This document shows, one piece after another, positions 52,285 through 62,200 of a DNA stretch of 64,000 nucleotides. Source of the DNA: Pseudomonas fluorescens (GTDB lineage: Bacteria > Pseudomonadota > Gammaproteobacteria > Pseudomonadales > Pseudomonadaceae); the NCBI RefSeq assembly GCF_902497745.1, contig NZ_CABVHJ010000012.1:62001-126000 (forward strand), written 5' to 3'. How positions within the stretch are numbered: position 1 is the first letter of the stretch; every line of letters starts with the position of its first letter. The translations under genes were made by a program, and so were the position numbers. Below the pieces are notes generated by a model. It ran no database searches. It was not told where the DNA came from and saw only the letters and a list, made by a program, of their open reading frames with translations.

Positions 52285-53649
52285 ATGACTCAGCGACCGG
52301 GCAATCAATTGTTCGATGCCTACTTCACTGCCCGCGACATGCGTGAAGTGTTCTGCGATCAGGGCCGCGTGCAGGCCATGCTCGACTTCGAAGCGGCGCT
52401 GGCCCGGGCCGAGGCGCGGGTCGGTCTGATTCCTTCTGCGGCTGTCGCACCGATTGCTGCGGCGTGTAACGCGGGGTTGTATGACTTTGCGGCGCTGGGC
52501 GAGGCGATTGCCACGGCCGGCAATTCGGCGATTCCGTTGGTCAAGGCATTGGGCAAGCAGATTGCCGCGACCGATGCCGAAGCCGAGCGTTATGTGCATT
52601 TGGGCGCGACCAGTCAGGACGTAATGGACTCGGGGCTGGTGCTGCAATTGCGTCAGGCGCTGGAACTGATCGAAAGCGATCTGGCGCAACTGGCCGATTC
52701 GCTCGCCGCTCAAGCGCAACGCCATGCGTCCACGCCACTGGCCGGGCGCACCTGGCTGCAACACGCGACGCCGGTGACCCTGGGCATGAAAATCGCCGGA
52801 TGGTTGGGCGCCGTTACTCGCAGTCGCCAGCGTCTGCGTGAACTCAAGCCGCGTTTATTGGTGCTGCAATTTGGCGGTGCATCGGGAACGCTTGCAGCGC
52901 TAGGTGAACAAGCCCTGCCAATCGCTGAAGCCCTTGCCGAAGAACTGCAACTGACCTTGCCCGAACAACCGTGGCACACCCAGCGTGATCGTGTGGTCGA
53001 GTTCGGCGCTGTGCTCGGTTTGATCGCCGGCAGCCTCGGCAAATTCGGCCGTGACATCAGCCTGTTGATGCAGACCGAAGCGGCTGAGGTTTTTGAGCCG
53101 TCGGCGCCGGGCAAGGGCGGTTCGTCGACCATGCCGCACAAGCGCAATCCGGTGGGTGCAGCGGTGTTGATCGGCGCAGCGACGCGCGTGCCGGGTCTGG
53201 TCTCGACGCTGTTCAGCGCCATGCCGCAGGAGCACGAGCGCAGCCTCGGTTTGTGGCATGCCGAATGGGAAACCCTGCCGGAGATTTGCTGCCTCGTTTC
53301 GGGCTCGCTGCAACAGGCGCGTTTACTCGCCGAGGGCTTGGAAGTGGACGCGGCGCGCATGGCTCGCAACCTGGAATTGACCCAGGGGCTGGTGCTGGCC
53401 GAAGCCGTGAGCATCGTCCTCGCCCAGCGTGTCGGCCGCGACACCGCGCATCACCTGCTCGAACAATGTTGCAAACGCGCCGTGGCCGAGCAGCGCCATT
53501 TACGCGCAGTGCTAGGTGATGAACCGCAAGTCACTGCTGAGCTGAGCAACGCTGAACTCGATCATCTTTTGAACCCCGCCCATTATCTCGGTCAGGCGAA
53601 AACCTGGGTCGAGCGTGCGGTGGCTGAACACAACGCATTGTCTGTCTGA
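52285..53649 (+). CDS. pcaB: 3-carboxy-cis,cis-muconate cycloisomerase
   Basis: ATG 52285 is preferred (MTQRPGNQLFDAYFTARDM). The 454-residue protein belongs to the fumarase/aspartase superfamily, with HLGATSQDVMDSG and the signature GGSSTMPHKRNP near residue 280. It closes carboxymuconate to 4-carboxymuconolactone. It is followed at 12 bp by pcaD. Confidence 0.95.
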   Translation: MTQRPGNQLFDAYFTARDMREVFCDQGRVQAMLDFEAALARAEARVGLIPSAAVAPIAAACNAGLYDFAALGEAIATAGNSAIPLVKALGKQIAATDAEAERYVHLGATSQDVMDSGLVLQLRQALELIESDLAQLADSLAAQAQRHASTPLAGRTWLQHATPVTLGMKIAGWLGAVTRSRQRLRELKPRLLVLQFGGASGTLAALGEQALPIAEALAEELQLTLPEQPWHTQRDRVVEFGAVLGLIAGSLGKFGRDISLLMQTEAAEVFEPSAPGKGGSSTMPHKRNPVGAAVLIGAATRVPGLVSTLFSAMPQEHERSLGLWHAEWETLPEICCLVSGSLQQARLLAEGLEVDAARMARNLELTQGLVLAEAVSIVLAQRVGRDTAHHLLEQCCKRAVAEQRHLRAVLGDEPQVTAELSNAELDHLLNPAHYLGQAKTWVERAVAEHNALSV

Positions 53650-53661
53650 AAGGAGAGGGCT

Positions 53662-54450
53662 GTGGCTTTCGTTCAACTCGCTGATGGCGAACTGCACTAT
53701 CAAATCGAGGGTCCGGTCGATGCGCCGGTGCTGGTGTTGTCCAATTCATTGGGCACTGATCTGCACATGTGGGACGTGCAGATGTCAGCGTTCACCGAGC
53801 ACTTTCGCGTGCTGCGTTTCGACACCCGTGGTCACGGCCAATCGCTGGTGACGCCGGGGCCTTACAGCATCGAGCAACTGGGTTATGACGTACTCGGTTT
53901 GCTGGATGCGCTGCACATCGAGCGCGCGCATTTCTGCGGACTGTCGATGGGCGGCCTGATCGGCCAGTGGCTTGGCATCAATGCCGGTCACCGTTTGAAC
54001 AAGCTGATCGTCTGCAACACCGCGGCAAAAATCGGTGATCCGTCGGTGTGGAATCCGCGCATCGAAACCGTGCTGCGCGATGGCGCAGCAGCGATGGTTG
54101 CCCTGCGTGATGCGTCGATTGCCCGTTGGTTTACTCCGGACTTTTCCGCAGCACATCCGGCGGCGGCCAAGCAGATTACCGACATGCTCGCAGCCACTTC
54201 GCCTGAAGGTTATGCGGCCAATTGTGCAGCGGTGCGTGATGCCGATTTCCGTGAACAACTGGCTTCGATCAACGTGCCGTTGCTGGTGATTGCTGGCACC
54301 GAAGACGCGGTGACGCCGCCGTCCGGGGGGCACTTCATTCAAGAGCATGTGCGTGGTGCGGAGTACGCCGAGTTCTATGCGGCGCATCTGTCCAACGTGC
54401 AGGCCGGTGCAGATTTCAGTGATCGCGTGTTGGCGTTTCTAAACGCCTGA
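53662..54450 (+). CDS. pcaD: 3-oxoadipate enol-lactone hydrolase
   Basis: The 262-residue alpha/beta hydrolase starts at GTG 53662 behind AAAGGAGAG. The nucleophile elbow is CGLSMGGLIGQWLG, the acid is in VIAGTEDAVTPP, and the catalytic His is in AAHLSNVQAG. It opens the enol-lactone to beta-ketoadipate. Confidence 0.95.
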   Translation: MAFVQLADGELHYQIEGPVDAPVLVLSNSLGTDLHMWDVQMSAFTEHFRVLRFDTRGHGQSLVTPGPYSIEQLGYDVLGLLDALHIERAHFCGLSMGGLIGQWLGINAGHRLNKLIVCNTAAKIGDPSVWNPRIETVLRDGAAAMVALRDASIARWFTPDFSAAHPAAAKQITDMLAATSPEGYAANCAAVRDADFREQLASINVPLLVIAGTEDAVTPPSGGHFIQEHVRGAEYAEFYAAHLSNVQAGADFSDRVLAFLNA

Positions 54451-54463
54451 TAAGGGGATTTTC

Positions 54464-54856
54464 GTGGACGAGAAACAACGTTACGACGAAGGCATGCAGG
54501 TACGCCGCGCGGTGCTGGGCGATGCCCATGTCGATCGCAGCCTGACCACGCTGACCGAGTTCAACTCGGAGTTTCAGGAAATGATCACCCGGCATGCCTG
54601 GGGCGATATCTGGACGCGTCCGGGTTTGCCTCGGCACACTCGTAGCCTGATCACCATTGCGATGTTGATCGGCATGAACCGTGAAGGCGAGCTGAAACTT
54701 CACCTGCGTGCGGCGGCCAATAACGGCGTGAGCCGGGGTGAGATCAAGGAAGTGATCATGCAGAGTGCGATCTACTGCGGGATTCCGGCGGCGAATGCGA
54801 CGTTTCATCTGGCTGAATCGGTTTGGGATGAGCTAGGAGTTGAATCCCGCGAGTGA
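54464..54856 (+). CDS. pcaC: 4-carboxymuconolactone decarboxylase
   Basis: The 130-residue protein starts at GTG 54464 behind AAGGGGA. It has the CMD family pattern (EMITRHAWGDIWTRPGLPRHTRSL and AANNGVSRGEIKEVIMQSAIYCGIPAA). It decarboxylates 4-carboxymuconolactone to the enol-lactone used by PcaD. It is the last enzyme gene of the cluster, and no fusion with PcaD is present. Confidence 0.95.
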   Translation: MDEKQRYDEGMQVRRAVLGDAHVDRSLTTLTEFNSEFQEMITRHAWGDIWTRPGLPRHTRSLITIAMLIGMNREGELKLHLRAAANNGVSRGEIKEVIMQSAIYCGIPAANATFHLAESVWDELGVESRE

Positions 54857-54873
54857 GGTTGTTGCCACTGATG

Positions 54874-54942
54874 CCTTCGCGAGCAGGCTCGCTCCCACAG
54901 GGAAATGCATTCCAATGTGGGAGCGAGCCTGCTCGCGAAGGG
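54874..54942. repeat. REP doublet, GTGGGAGCGAG family
   Basis: Inverted copies about 20 bp apart close the pca cluster, between pcaC and the convergent methyltransferase gene. Confidence 0.9.
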
Positions 54943-54978
54943 GGCAGACGCCGTTGCGCATCAATCAGCACAACTCAC

Positions 54979-55782
54979 TCAAACCCTGGCCACAATAAAT
55001 ATCCGCTTGAACGCAAACAGCGTACGCCCATCCCCCTCCTGCGGATAATGCTCATGCACCCGCATCAGGTAGTGATAGATAAACCGCGTCTGTTCCTCTG
55101 GACTGAGCGCCTGCATCACCGGCCGCAGCGCCGAGACCTTCACCCAGTCATAAATTGGCGATTTGCCGTCAACCACCTGCAACTGCTCGGTCTCCCAGAT
55201 ATCCAGAGATGAGGTCAGCGGCGCGAGCAAGCGGTAGTAATCCTCCAGCGCCAACAACGGCCGTGCGGCCATGCGCTGGCGCAGCTCAGGTGTGCCCATC
55301 GGCGTGCCACCGGGGCCGCCGTTTTCGAGGGTGTCGAGCATCAGCCGATACCACAGTGCATCGCGCCAGTCCGGCATGTGCGCTGCCAGACAACCGCCGG
55401 GATTCAGGTAACCGAGCAGGTGCGGCAGCAGCGTTTCATGGCCCCCGATAAAGTGCAGTACGGCGGCAGCGAGCAGCAGATCCGCTGGCTGCTCCGGCCG
55501 CCAGTCGAGCAGATCACAACACTTCCACTGCGCCCGGATCGGCAGACAGCGTGCTTCATCGAGCATCTGCGCGGAGCTGTCGACGCCCTGCAACTGCGCG
55601 CGCGGCCAGCGTTCGGCCAACAACTGCGTGGCAATGCCGGTGCCGCAGCCAAGGTCGTAAATACGTTGCGGGTTTTGCAAGTCGACACGGTCGAGCAATT
55701 CATTGACCGGTCGTTGCCTGAGACGGGAAAACTGCTGGTACGCCTTGGCGTCCCAGTCGGGTGTTGCGAGACGAGAGATCAT
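54979..55782 (-). CDS. tam: trans-aconitate 2-methyltransferase-like SAM enzyme
   Basis: ATG 55782, with GGAGG about ten bases upstream, gives 267 residues. The SAM-binding motif is IYDLGCGTGIATQLLAERW, followed by GVDSSAQMLDEA. TPDWDAKAYQQFSRLRQRPV at the N-terminus and PMGTPELRQRMA are typical of Tam, which methylates the aconitase inhibitor trans-aconitate. The gene is not part of the pca operon (opposite strand). Confidence 0.85.
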   Translation of the reverse strand: MISRLATPDWDAKAYQQFSRLRQRPVNELLDRVDLQNPQRIYDLGCGTGIATQLLAERWPRAQLQGVDSSAQMLDEARCLPIRAQWKCCDLLDWRPEQPADLLLAAAVLHFIGGHETLLPHLLGYLNPGGCLAAHMPDWRDALWYRLMLDTLENGGPGGTPMGTPELRQRMAARPLLALEDYYRLLAPLTSSLDIWETEQLQVVDGKSPIYDWVKVSALRPVMQALSPEEQTRFIYHYLMRVHEHYPQEGDGRTLFAFKRIFIVARV

Positions 55783-55970
55783 TGAGGAGGTCCTCCGGTG
55801 ATCGTTGGTGTCTTCCGATGACAACCTGGCTCCCAGCTTGAGGACCGACTACGACGACGGAAGCGGAAAGGTGAAGCACCTGAGTCCTTCAGGTTTTGTC
55901 ACTTTACCTGCCGACCGGCAAAGTGCCACTTCTCCTGACCAATGGCGATAACTGCCTGTAGGAGATCAAA

Positions 55971-56060
55971 TGTGGGAGCGAGCCTGCTCGCGAAAGCGGT
56001 GTGTCAGTCGGCATATGCTTATCTGACACACCGCTTTCGCGAGCAGGCTCGCTCCCACAG
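55971..56060. repeat. REP doublet, GTGGGAGCGAG family
   Basis: Inverted copies about 35 bp apart lie just past the end of the OprD-family gene. Confidence 0.9.
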
Positions 56061-56075
56061 GGGAACATCAGTGTT

Positions 56076-57335
56076 TTACAACAGGCTGATCGGGTAGCTG
56101 ACGATCAAGCGATTCTCGTCGAACTCGTTGTTGCTGAAATCCCGGCGCATGGTCGAGTTGCGCCACCGGACGTTCAGATTCTTGAGGGCGCCGCTCTGTA
56201 CCGTGTAGCCCAGCTCCGATTCGCGACCCCATTCCTTGCCATCGGTGATCGTCCCGGTGTGTACGTTGTCGCCGCTGATGTAGCGGTTCATCAGGGTCAG
56301 GCCGGGGATGCCCAATGCCACGAAGTTGTAGTCATGGCGCAGTTGCCAGGAGCGTTCCTGCGCATTGTCATAACTGGCGTTGTAGCTGTCGTTGGCCAGC
56401 GTGCCGCCGCTGGTGCCGTTGACCCGCATCCAGGCGCTGTCGCCGGTGAGTTTCTGCAGACCGACGTAGAAGGTGTTGCCGCCGTAACGGGCCGAGAGCA
56501 GACCGGACCAGGTCTTGTTGTCGAGATCGCCGGCGCGGGCGCTGCCGTCGTCCTTGCCATAGAAGAAACCGAGGTTGGCGCCCAGCGTCCAGTCGCCCAG
56601 CGGCTGGCTGTGGATCAGGTTGACGTATTGCTGGCTGTAGATGTCCTTGAGTTCGGCGTTCCACAAGCCGATCTGTGTGCGTTTTTCGTTGAAAACGTAT
56701 TCACCGCCCTGAAAGTTGAAGCGATCAGAAGTGAATGCCGCTTTGCCGGTCATCGACATGTCGCTCATGCTGCTGTCGTCACGCGGGCTGTTGGCGCGGA
56801 ACTGCCCACCGTAGAGGGTCAGGCCGTCGATTTCCTTCGAGGTGATCTGGCCGCCACGGAAGGTTTGTGGCAGCGAGCGGCCGTCGTCCGAACGCAGGAT
56901 CGGCAGCACCGGCATCCACTCGCCGACCTTCACTTCGGTCTGCGAAAGCTTGGCTTTGAAGGCGACGTTGGTGCGCCCGAAGTTGTCCGCCGGACGACCG
57001 TCGTGATCCAGCGGCAGCAACGCCGTGCCGCCGGTGCCTTTACCGCCATCAAGCTTTACCGAATACAGGCCGAGCACGTCCATGCCGAAGCCGACGGTGC
57101 CTTGGGTGAAACCGGATTTGGCGTCGAGGATAAAGCTCTGCGTCCACTCTTCGGCCTTGCCCTGAGCTTTGGTCGGGTTGGTGAAGTTGCGGTTTATGTA
57201 GAAGTTGCGCAGGTTCAGGTTGACCTTGGCCCCTTCGATGAAACCCGCTTCTTCAGCTGCAGCGGGCAGGGCTGCACCAGCCAGAGCGAGGGCGATCAGG
57301 CCCGGAAGTGCGTAGGGCGCAGGGGAGGTTGTCAT
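56076..57335 (-). CDS. OprD-family outer membrane porin
   Basis: ATG 57335 gives 419 residues with a signal peptide (LPGLIALALAGAALPAAAEEA). The mature protein is a beta-barrel of the OprD type: EGAKVNLNLRNFYINRNF first strand, QSFILDAKSGFTQGTVGFGMD, and a C-terminal ENRLIVSYPISLL. OprD-family porins import small acids; the location next to the pca cluster suggests an aromatic acid such as benzoate or vanillate (OccK-like), but this is inferred. Confidence 0.9.
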   Translation of the reverse strand: MTTSPAPYALPGLIALALAGAALPAAAEEAGFIEGAKVNLNLRNFYINRNFTNPTKAQGKAEEWTQSFILDAKSGFTQGTVGFGMDVLGLYSVKLDGGKGTGGTALLPLDHDGRPADNFGRTNVAFKAKLSQTEVKVGEWMPVLPILRSDDGRSLPQTFRGGQITSKEIDGLTLYGGQFRANSPRDDSSMSDMSMTGKAAFTSDRFNFQGGEYVFNEKRTQIGLWNAELKDIYSQQYVNLIHSQPLGDWTLGANLGFFYGKDDGSARAGDLDNKTWSGLLSARYGGNTFYVGLQKLTGDSAWMRVNGTSGGTLANDSYNASYDNAQERSWQLRHDYNFVALGIPGLTLMNRYISGDNVHTGTITDGKEWGRESELGYTVQSGALKNLNVRWRNSTMRRDFSNNEFDENRLIVSYPISLL

Positions 57336-57601
57336 GGGCTCGGGTCTCTCTTGTTTTTTTAAGGCGAACGGGTGCGCTGCCACCGGTTTTTCGGGGTGCA
57401 GACTTGGAAAGTATTCAGAGGTGAAACGACGGCAATCAGCCGGACGGGGCAGGGCGCGGGAGCATGGTGTCGAACCTGTTGTTATTGGTTTTGTGGAGCG
57501 AATGGTGCGGGGGGCGGATGTTCGGATTCAATTGGGTAAAGCGGGTTTTGGGCGATTATCGAACGCAAGATTAAGCCGGGTTTTTGGTTGAATGTGCGGG
57601 C

Positions 57602-57672
57602 CTCTTCGCGAGCAGGCTCGCTCCCACAATTTGGAGTGCGATCCCCTGTGGGAGCGAGCTTGCTCGCGAAGG
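57602..57672. repeat. REP doublet, GTGGGAGCGAG family
   Basis: Two inverted copies about 20 bp apart, between the porin gene promoter and the emhC terminator. Confidence 0.9.
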
Positions 57673-57706
57673 GGGGGCGGCCCAGACAACACAACTTTCA
57701 AACAGG

Positions 57707-57734
57707 CAACAAAAAGCCCACCAATCGGTGGGCT
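57707..57734 (-). terminator. rho-independent terminator of the emhABC operon
   Basis: AGCCCACC and GGTGGGCT flank AATC; on the minus strand TTTTTGTT follows. Confidence 0.85.
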
Positions 57735-57756
57735 CCTTGTGTTCACCTGATGATGA

Positions 57757-59217
57757 TCAGAACAACTTCATCTTCGGTGCTTCTTCTTTCAGCGGTTCGT
57801 TCTGCGCAGTTTGCGCATTCCAGCCACCCCCCAGGGCCTTGTACAGGTTGACCGCACTGGTCAGCTGCGCGAGGCGGTCGGTGATCAGCGCTTGTTGCGC
57901 GCTGAACAGCTGACGCTGGGCATCGAGGAAGGTCAGGTTGCTGTCGACGCCGATGCGATAACGACGCTCGGCCAGACGGTAGTAATCCTGGTTGGCCTGA
58001 ACGAAGTCACGTTGCGCTTGCAGCTGTTCGGTGTAGGTCTGGCGTGCGGCGAGGCCGTCGGCGACTTCCTGGAAGGCCGTTTGAATGGACTTCTCGTAGT
58101 TCGCCACGCCAATGTCCTTCTGGATCTTGGCGGCGTCGAGGCTGGCGCGCAGGCTGCCGGCGTTGAAGATCGGCAGGTTGATCTGCGGCTGGAACAGCCA
58201 CGTCCCCGAACCACCCTTGAACAGACCGGAAAGATCCGGGCTCAGGCTACCCGCGTTGGCGGTCAGGCTGATGCTCGGGAAGAACGCTGCACGGGCCGCG
58301 CCGATGTTGGCGTTGGCCGCTTTCAGGTTGTATTCCGCTTGCAGGATATCCGGACGACGTTGCAGCAGGTCCGAAGGCAGACCGGCCGGTACATCGCTGA
58401 GCAGGTCATCCGCCAGCGGCTTGGCTGCTTGCAGATTGGCCGGGATACCCGTGCCGAGCAGCAGCGTCAGGCTGTTTTCGTCCTGTGCGACCTGGCGGGT
58501 GTAACGCGCCAGTTGTGCCCGGGCGTTTTCCACGGAAGTGCGCGACTGCGCCAGATCCAGCGCCGAAGCCACACCGACTTCGTTGCTGCGGCTGGTCAGC
58601 TTGTAGCTTTCTTCAAAGGCACCGAGGGTGTCTTGCGTCAGCTTGAGCAGTTCCTTGTCCGCTTGCCAGGTCAGGTAAGCGTTGGCCACGCTGGCGACCA
58701 GACTGATCTGGGTGCTGCGACGCGCCTCTTCGGTAGCGAAGTATTGTTGCAGCGCTTGTTCGCTCAGGCTGCGCACCCGACCGAACAGGTCGAGTTCGTA
58801 GGCACTGATGCCGACAGTGGCGGAGTAGGAGCTGGTGATGCCCGCTTCACCGGTCTGCGAGGCACGGGCCGGAACCCGCTGACGGCTGCCGCTGGCATTG
58901 GCCGAAACCGCCGGGAACAGATCAGCCCGCTGGATGCGGTATTGAGCCGCGTAAGCATCGATGTTCAGCGCCGCGACACGCAGGTCGCGGTTGTTTTCCA
59001 AGGACACCTGGATCAGCTGTTGCAGCGCCGGGTCATGGAAAAACTGCTTCCAGCCTTGCTCGGCAGCGGCCTGCGCCGGAGCCTGGGCCGGCGAATACGC
59101 CGGCCCCTGTGGGTACTGAGCTGCGACCGGAGCCTCAGGCTGCTGATAGTCAGGTATCAGCGAGCAACCGCTCAGCACGAAGGCGGCGACTGCGATGGAG
59201 AGTAGCGACTTGCTCAT
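57757..59217 (-). CDS. emhC: RND efflux outer membrane channel (OprM/TtgC/EmhC)
   Basis: The 486-residue TolC-family lipoprotein has the signal ending VLSGC. It has two repeated helical-barrel halves (for example WQADKELLKLTQDTLGAFEE and QAEYNLKAANANIGAARAAF). It forms the trimeric channel that carries drugs and solvents across the outer membrane. The start overlaps the emhB stop by 4 bp, so all three subunits are made together. Confidence 0.94.
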   Translation of the reverse strand: MSKSLLSIAVAAFVLSGCSLIPDYQQPEAPVAAQYPQGPAYSPAQAPAQAAAEQGWKQFFHDPALQQLIQVSLENNRDLRVAALNIDAYAAQYRIQRADLFPAVSANASGSRQRVPARASQTGEAGITSSYSATVGISAYELDLFGRVRSLSEQALQQYFATEEARRSTQISLVASVANAYLTWQADKELLKLTQDTLGAFEESYKLTSRSNEVGVASALDLAQSRTSVENARAQLARYTRQVAQDENSLTLLLGTGIPANLQAAKPLADDLLSDVPAGLPSDLLQRRPDILQAEYNLKAANANIGAARAAFFPSISLTANAGSLSPDLSGLFKGGSGTWLFQPQINLPIFNAGSLRASLDAAKIQKDIGVANYEKSIQTAFQEVADGLAARQTYTEQLQAQRDFVQANQDYYRLAERRYRIGVDSNLTFLDAQRQLFSAQQALITDRLAQLTSAVNLYKALGGGWNAQTAQNEPLKEEAPKMKLF

Positions 59218-62200
59218 TGGCCAGCCTCTTTAGGAGTTTCAGTAGCTTCATCCTCGTCAGCGATCTTACGCTGGCCGATGGACGAAACCGTAACGAAGAA
59301 CAGTGGGACCCAGAAGATCGCCAGGATCGTGGCCGTGAGCATACCGCCAATCACGCCCGTACCGATCGCATGTTGACTGCCTGAACCGGCGCCCGTGGAG
59401 ATCGCCAACGGTACAACACCGAGGACGAAGGCCAGCGAGGTCATGATGATCGGTCGCAGACGCATGCGGCAGGCTTCAATCGCCGCGTCACGCAGGCTGC
59501 GCCCCTGTTCATGCAGTTCCTTGGCGAATTCAACGATCAGAATGGCGTTTTTAGCCGCCAGACCGATGGTCGTCAACAGCCCCACCTGGAAGTACACGTC
59601 GTTGGACAGCCCGCGCAGGCTGGTGGCCAGCAGCGCACCGATGATCCCCAGCGGCACCACGAGCATAACCGCGATCGGAATCGACCAGCTCTCGTACAGC
59701 GCAGCCAGACACAGGAACACCATCAGCAGCGACAGAGCGTACAGCGCTGGCGCTTGCGAACCCGACAGACGTTCCTCATAGGACAGACCGGTCCAGGAGA
59801 TACCGACACCCGCCGGCAGCTTCTTGGCAATCGCTTCGACTTCGGCCATCGCATCACCGGTGGAGTAACCCGGCGCCGGAGAACCAAGGATCTCCATCGC
59901 TTCTACACCGTTGTAACGCGCCAGTTTCGGCGATCCGTAGATCCACTCGCCCTTGGCGAACGCGGAGAACGGCACCATGGTCCCGGCGCTGTTGCGCACG
60001 TACCACTTCTTCAAGTCTTCAGGGCTCATGCGAGCACCGGCCTGACCTTGCACGTACACCTTCTTCACCCGACCACGGTCGATGAAGTCGTTGACGTAAC
60101 TACTACCGAAGGAGATCGACAGCGTGCTGTTGATGTCGGCAATGCTCACGCCGAGGGCCTGGGCCTTCTGATCGTCGATTTCCAGGTGGTATTGCGGCTC
60201 ATCGTTCAGGCCGTTCGGACGCACCTGATAGAGCACCTTGCTCTGCGCTGCCAGACCGAGGAACTGGTTGCGCGCCTCCATCAGTTTTTCGTGACCGATA
60301 CCGGCACGGTCCTGCAGGAACACGTCGAAACCGGTGGCGTTACCCAATTCCAGTACCGCAGGCGGGGCGAAAGCAAACACCATCGCGTCGCGGAAGCTGA
60401 AGAAGTGTTGCTGCGCACGCTGGGCGAGGGCGAATACGCTGTTGCTCGCGTCACGCTCGTCCCACGGTTTGAGCATGATGAACGCCAGACCCGAGCTCTG
60501 ACCGCGACCGGCGAAGTTGAAGCCGTTAACGGTGAACACCGAGGACACCGCACCGGATTCTTTCTCCAGCAGGTAGGAACGCATTTCGTCGATCACGACT
60601 TGGGTACGTTCGGCACTGGAACCGGCCGGGGTTTGCACCTGGGCGAACAGTACGCCCTGGTCTTCTTCCGGCAGGAACGCGGTCGGAATACGGGTGAACA
60701 GCCAGATCATGCCAACAACGATCAGCAGATACGCCAGCAGATACGGGGCTTTGCGCGACAGCATGTTGCCAACGCCGCGCTCGTAGCTGCGAACGCCACG
60801 GTCGAAGTTACGGTTGAACCAGCCGAAGAAGCCTTTTTTCGGTGTGCCGTGCTCGCCTTTCGGAATCGCCTTGAGCATGGTTGCGCACAGCGCCGGGGTG
60901 AAGATCAGCGCGACCAGTACCGACAGGGCCATGGCCGAGACGATGGTGATCGAGAACTGCTTGTAGATCACACCGGTGGAACCGCTGAAGAACGCCATCG
61001 GCAGCAATACCGCCGACAGCACCAGCGCGATACCGACCAGAGCACCCTGGATCTGGCCCATGGACTTCTTGGTCGCTTCCTTCGGTGACAAGCCTTCTTC
61101 GCTCATCACCCGCTCGACGTTTTCCACCACGACGATGGCGTCGTCCACCAGCAAACCGATGGCCAGCACCATGCCGAACATGGTCAGGGTGTTGATGCTG
61201 AAACCGAAGGCCGCGAGGATGCCGAACGTACCGAGCAATACCACCGGCACAGTCATCGTGGTGATGACGGTAGCGCGGAAGTTCTGCAGGAACAGGAACA
61301 TCACCAGGAACACCAGCACGATCGCTTCGACCAGGGTTTCAACCACACCCTTGATCGACTCGGTCACCACCGGGGTGGTGTCGTACGGGAACACCACTTC
61401 CATGCCTTGCGGGAAGAACGGCTTGAGTTCGTCAATCGTCTTGCGCAGGGCTTTGGCGGTGTCGAGGGCGTTGGCGCCGTTGGCCAGTTTTACCGCCAGA
61501 CCGGAGGACGGTTTACCGTTGAACTGTGCGGAAATGGTCGAGTTCTCACCACCCAGACCGACATCGGCGACATCACCGACGCGCACTTGCGAGCCGTCCT
61601 GATTGACCTTCAGCAGAATTGCCTTGAACTGCTCAGCGGTCTGCAGACGGGTCTTGCCGATGATCGTCGCGTTCAGTTGCTGACCTGGCAGCGCCGGCAA
61701 ACCGCCGAGCTGACCGGACGACACCTGGACGTTCTGCGCCGAGATGGCGGAGCTGACATCAGACGGGGTCAGGTTGTACTTGTTCAACTTGGCCGGGTCG
61801 AGCCAGATGCGCATCGCGTACTGGGCACCGAAGACCTGGAAGTCACCGACACCGGCGGTCCGCGAGATCGGGTCCTGCATGTTCGACACGATGTAGTTGG
61901 ACAGGTCGTCCTTGGTCATGCTGCCGTCACGCGACACCACGCCGATCACCAAGAGGAAGTTTTTCACTGCCTTGGTCACGCGGATACCTTGTTGCTGCAC
62001 TTCCTGCGGCAACAGCGGGGTAGCGAGGTTCAGCTTGTTCTGAACCTGCACCTGCGCGGTGTCGGAGTTAGTGCCTTGCTCGAAGGTCGCGGTGATGGTC
62101 ATGCTGCCGTCGGAGTTACTTTCCGAGGACACATAACGCAGGTTGTCGATACCGTTGAGCTGCTGCTCGATCACCTGGACGACGGTGTCCTGCACGGTTT

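Larger units (their letters stand above)
57336..57756. promoter_or_regulatory. 421-bp gap between the porin and efflux operon
   Basis: It holds the porin promoter region, a REP doublet (57602-57672) and the efflux-operon terminator (57707-57734). No further gene is supported. Confidence 0.5.
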
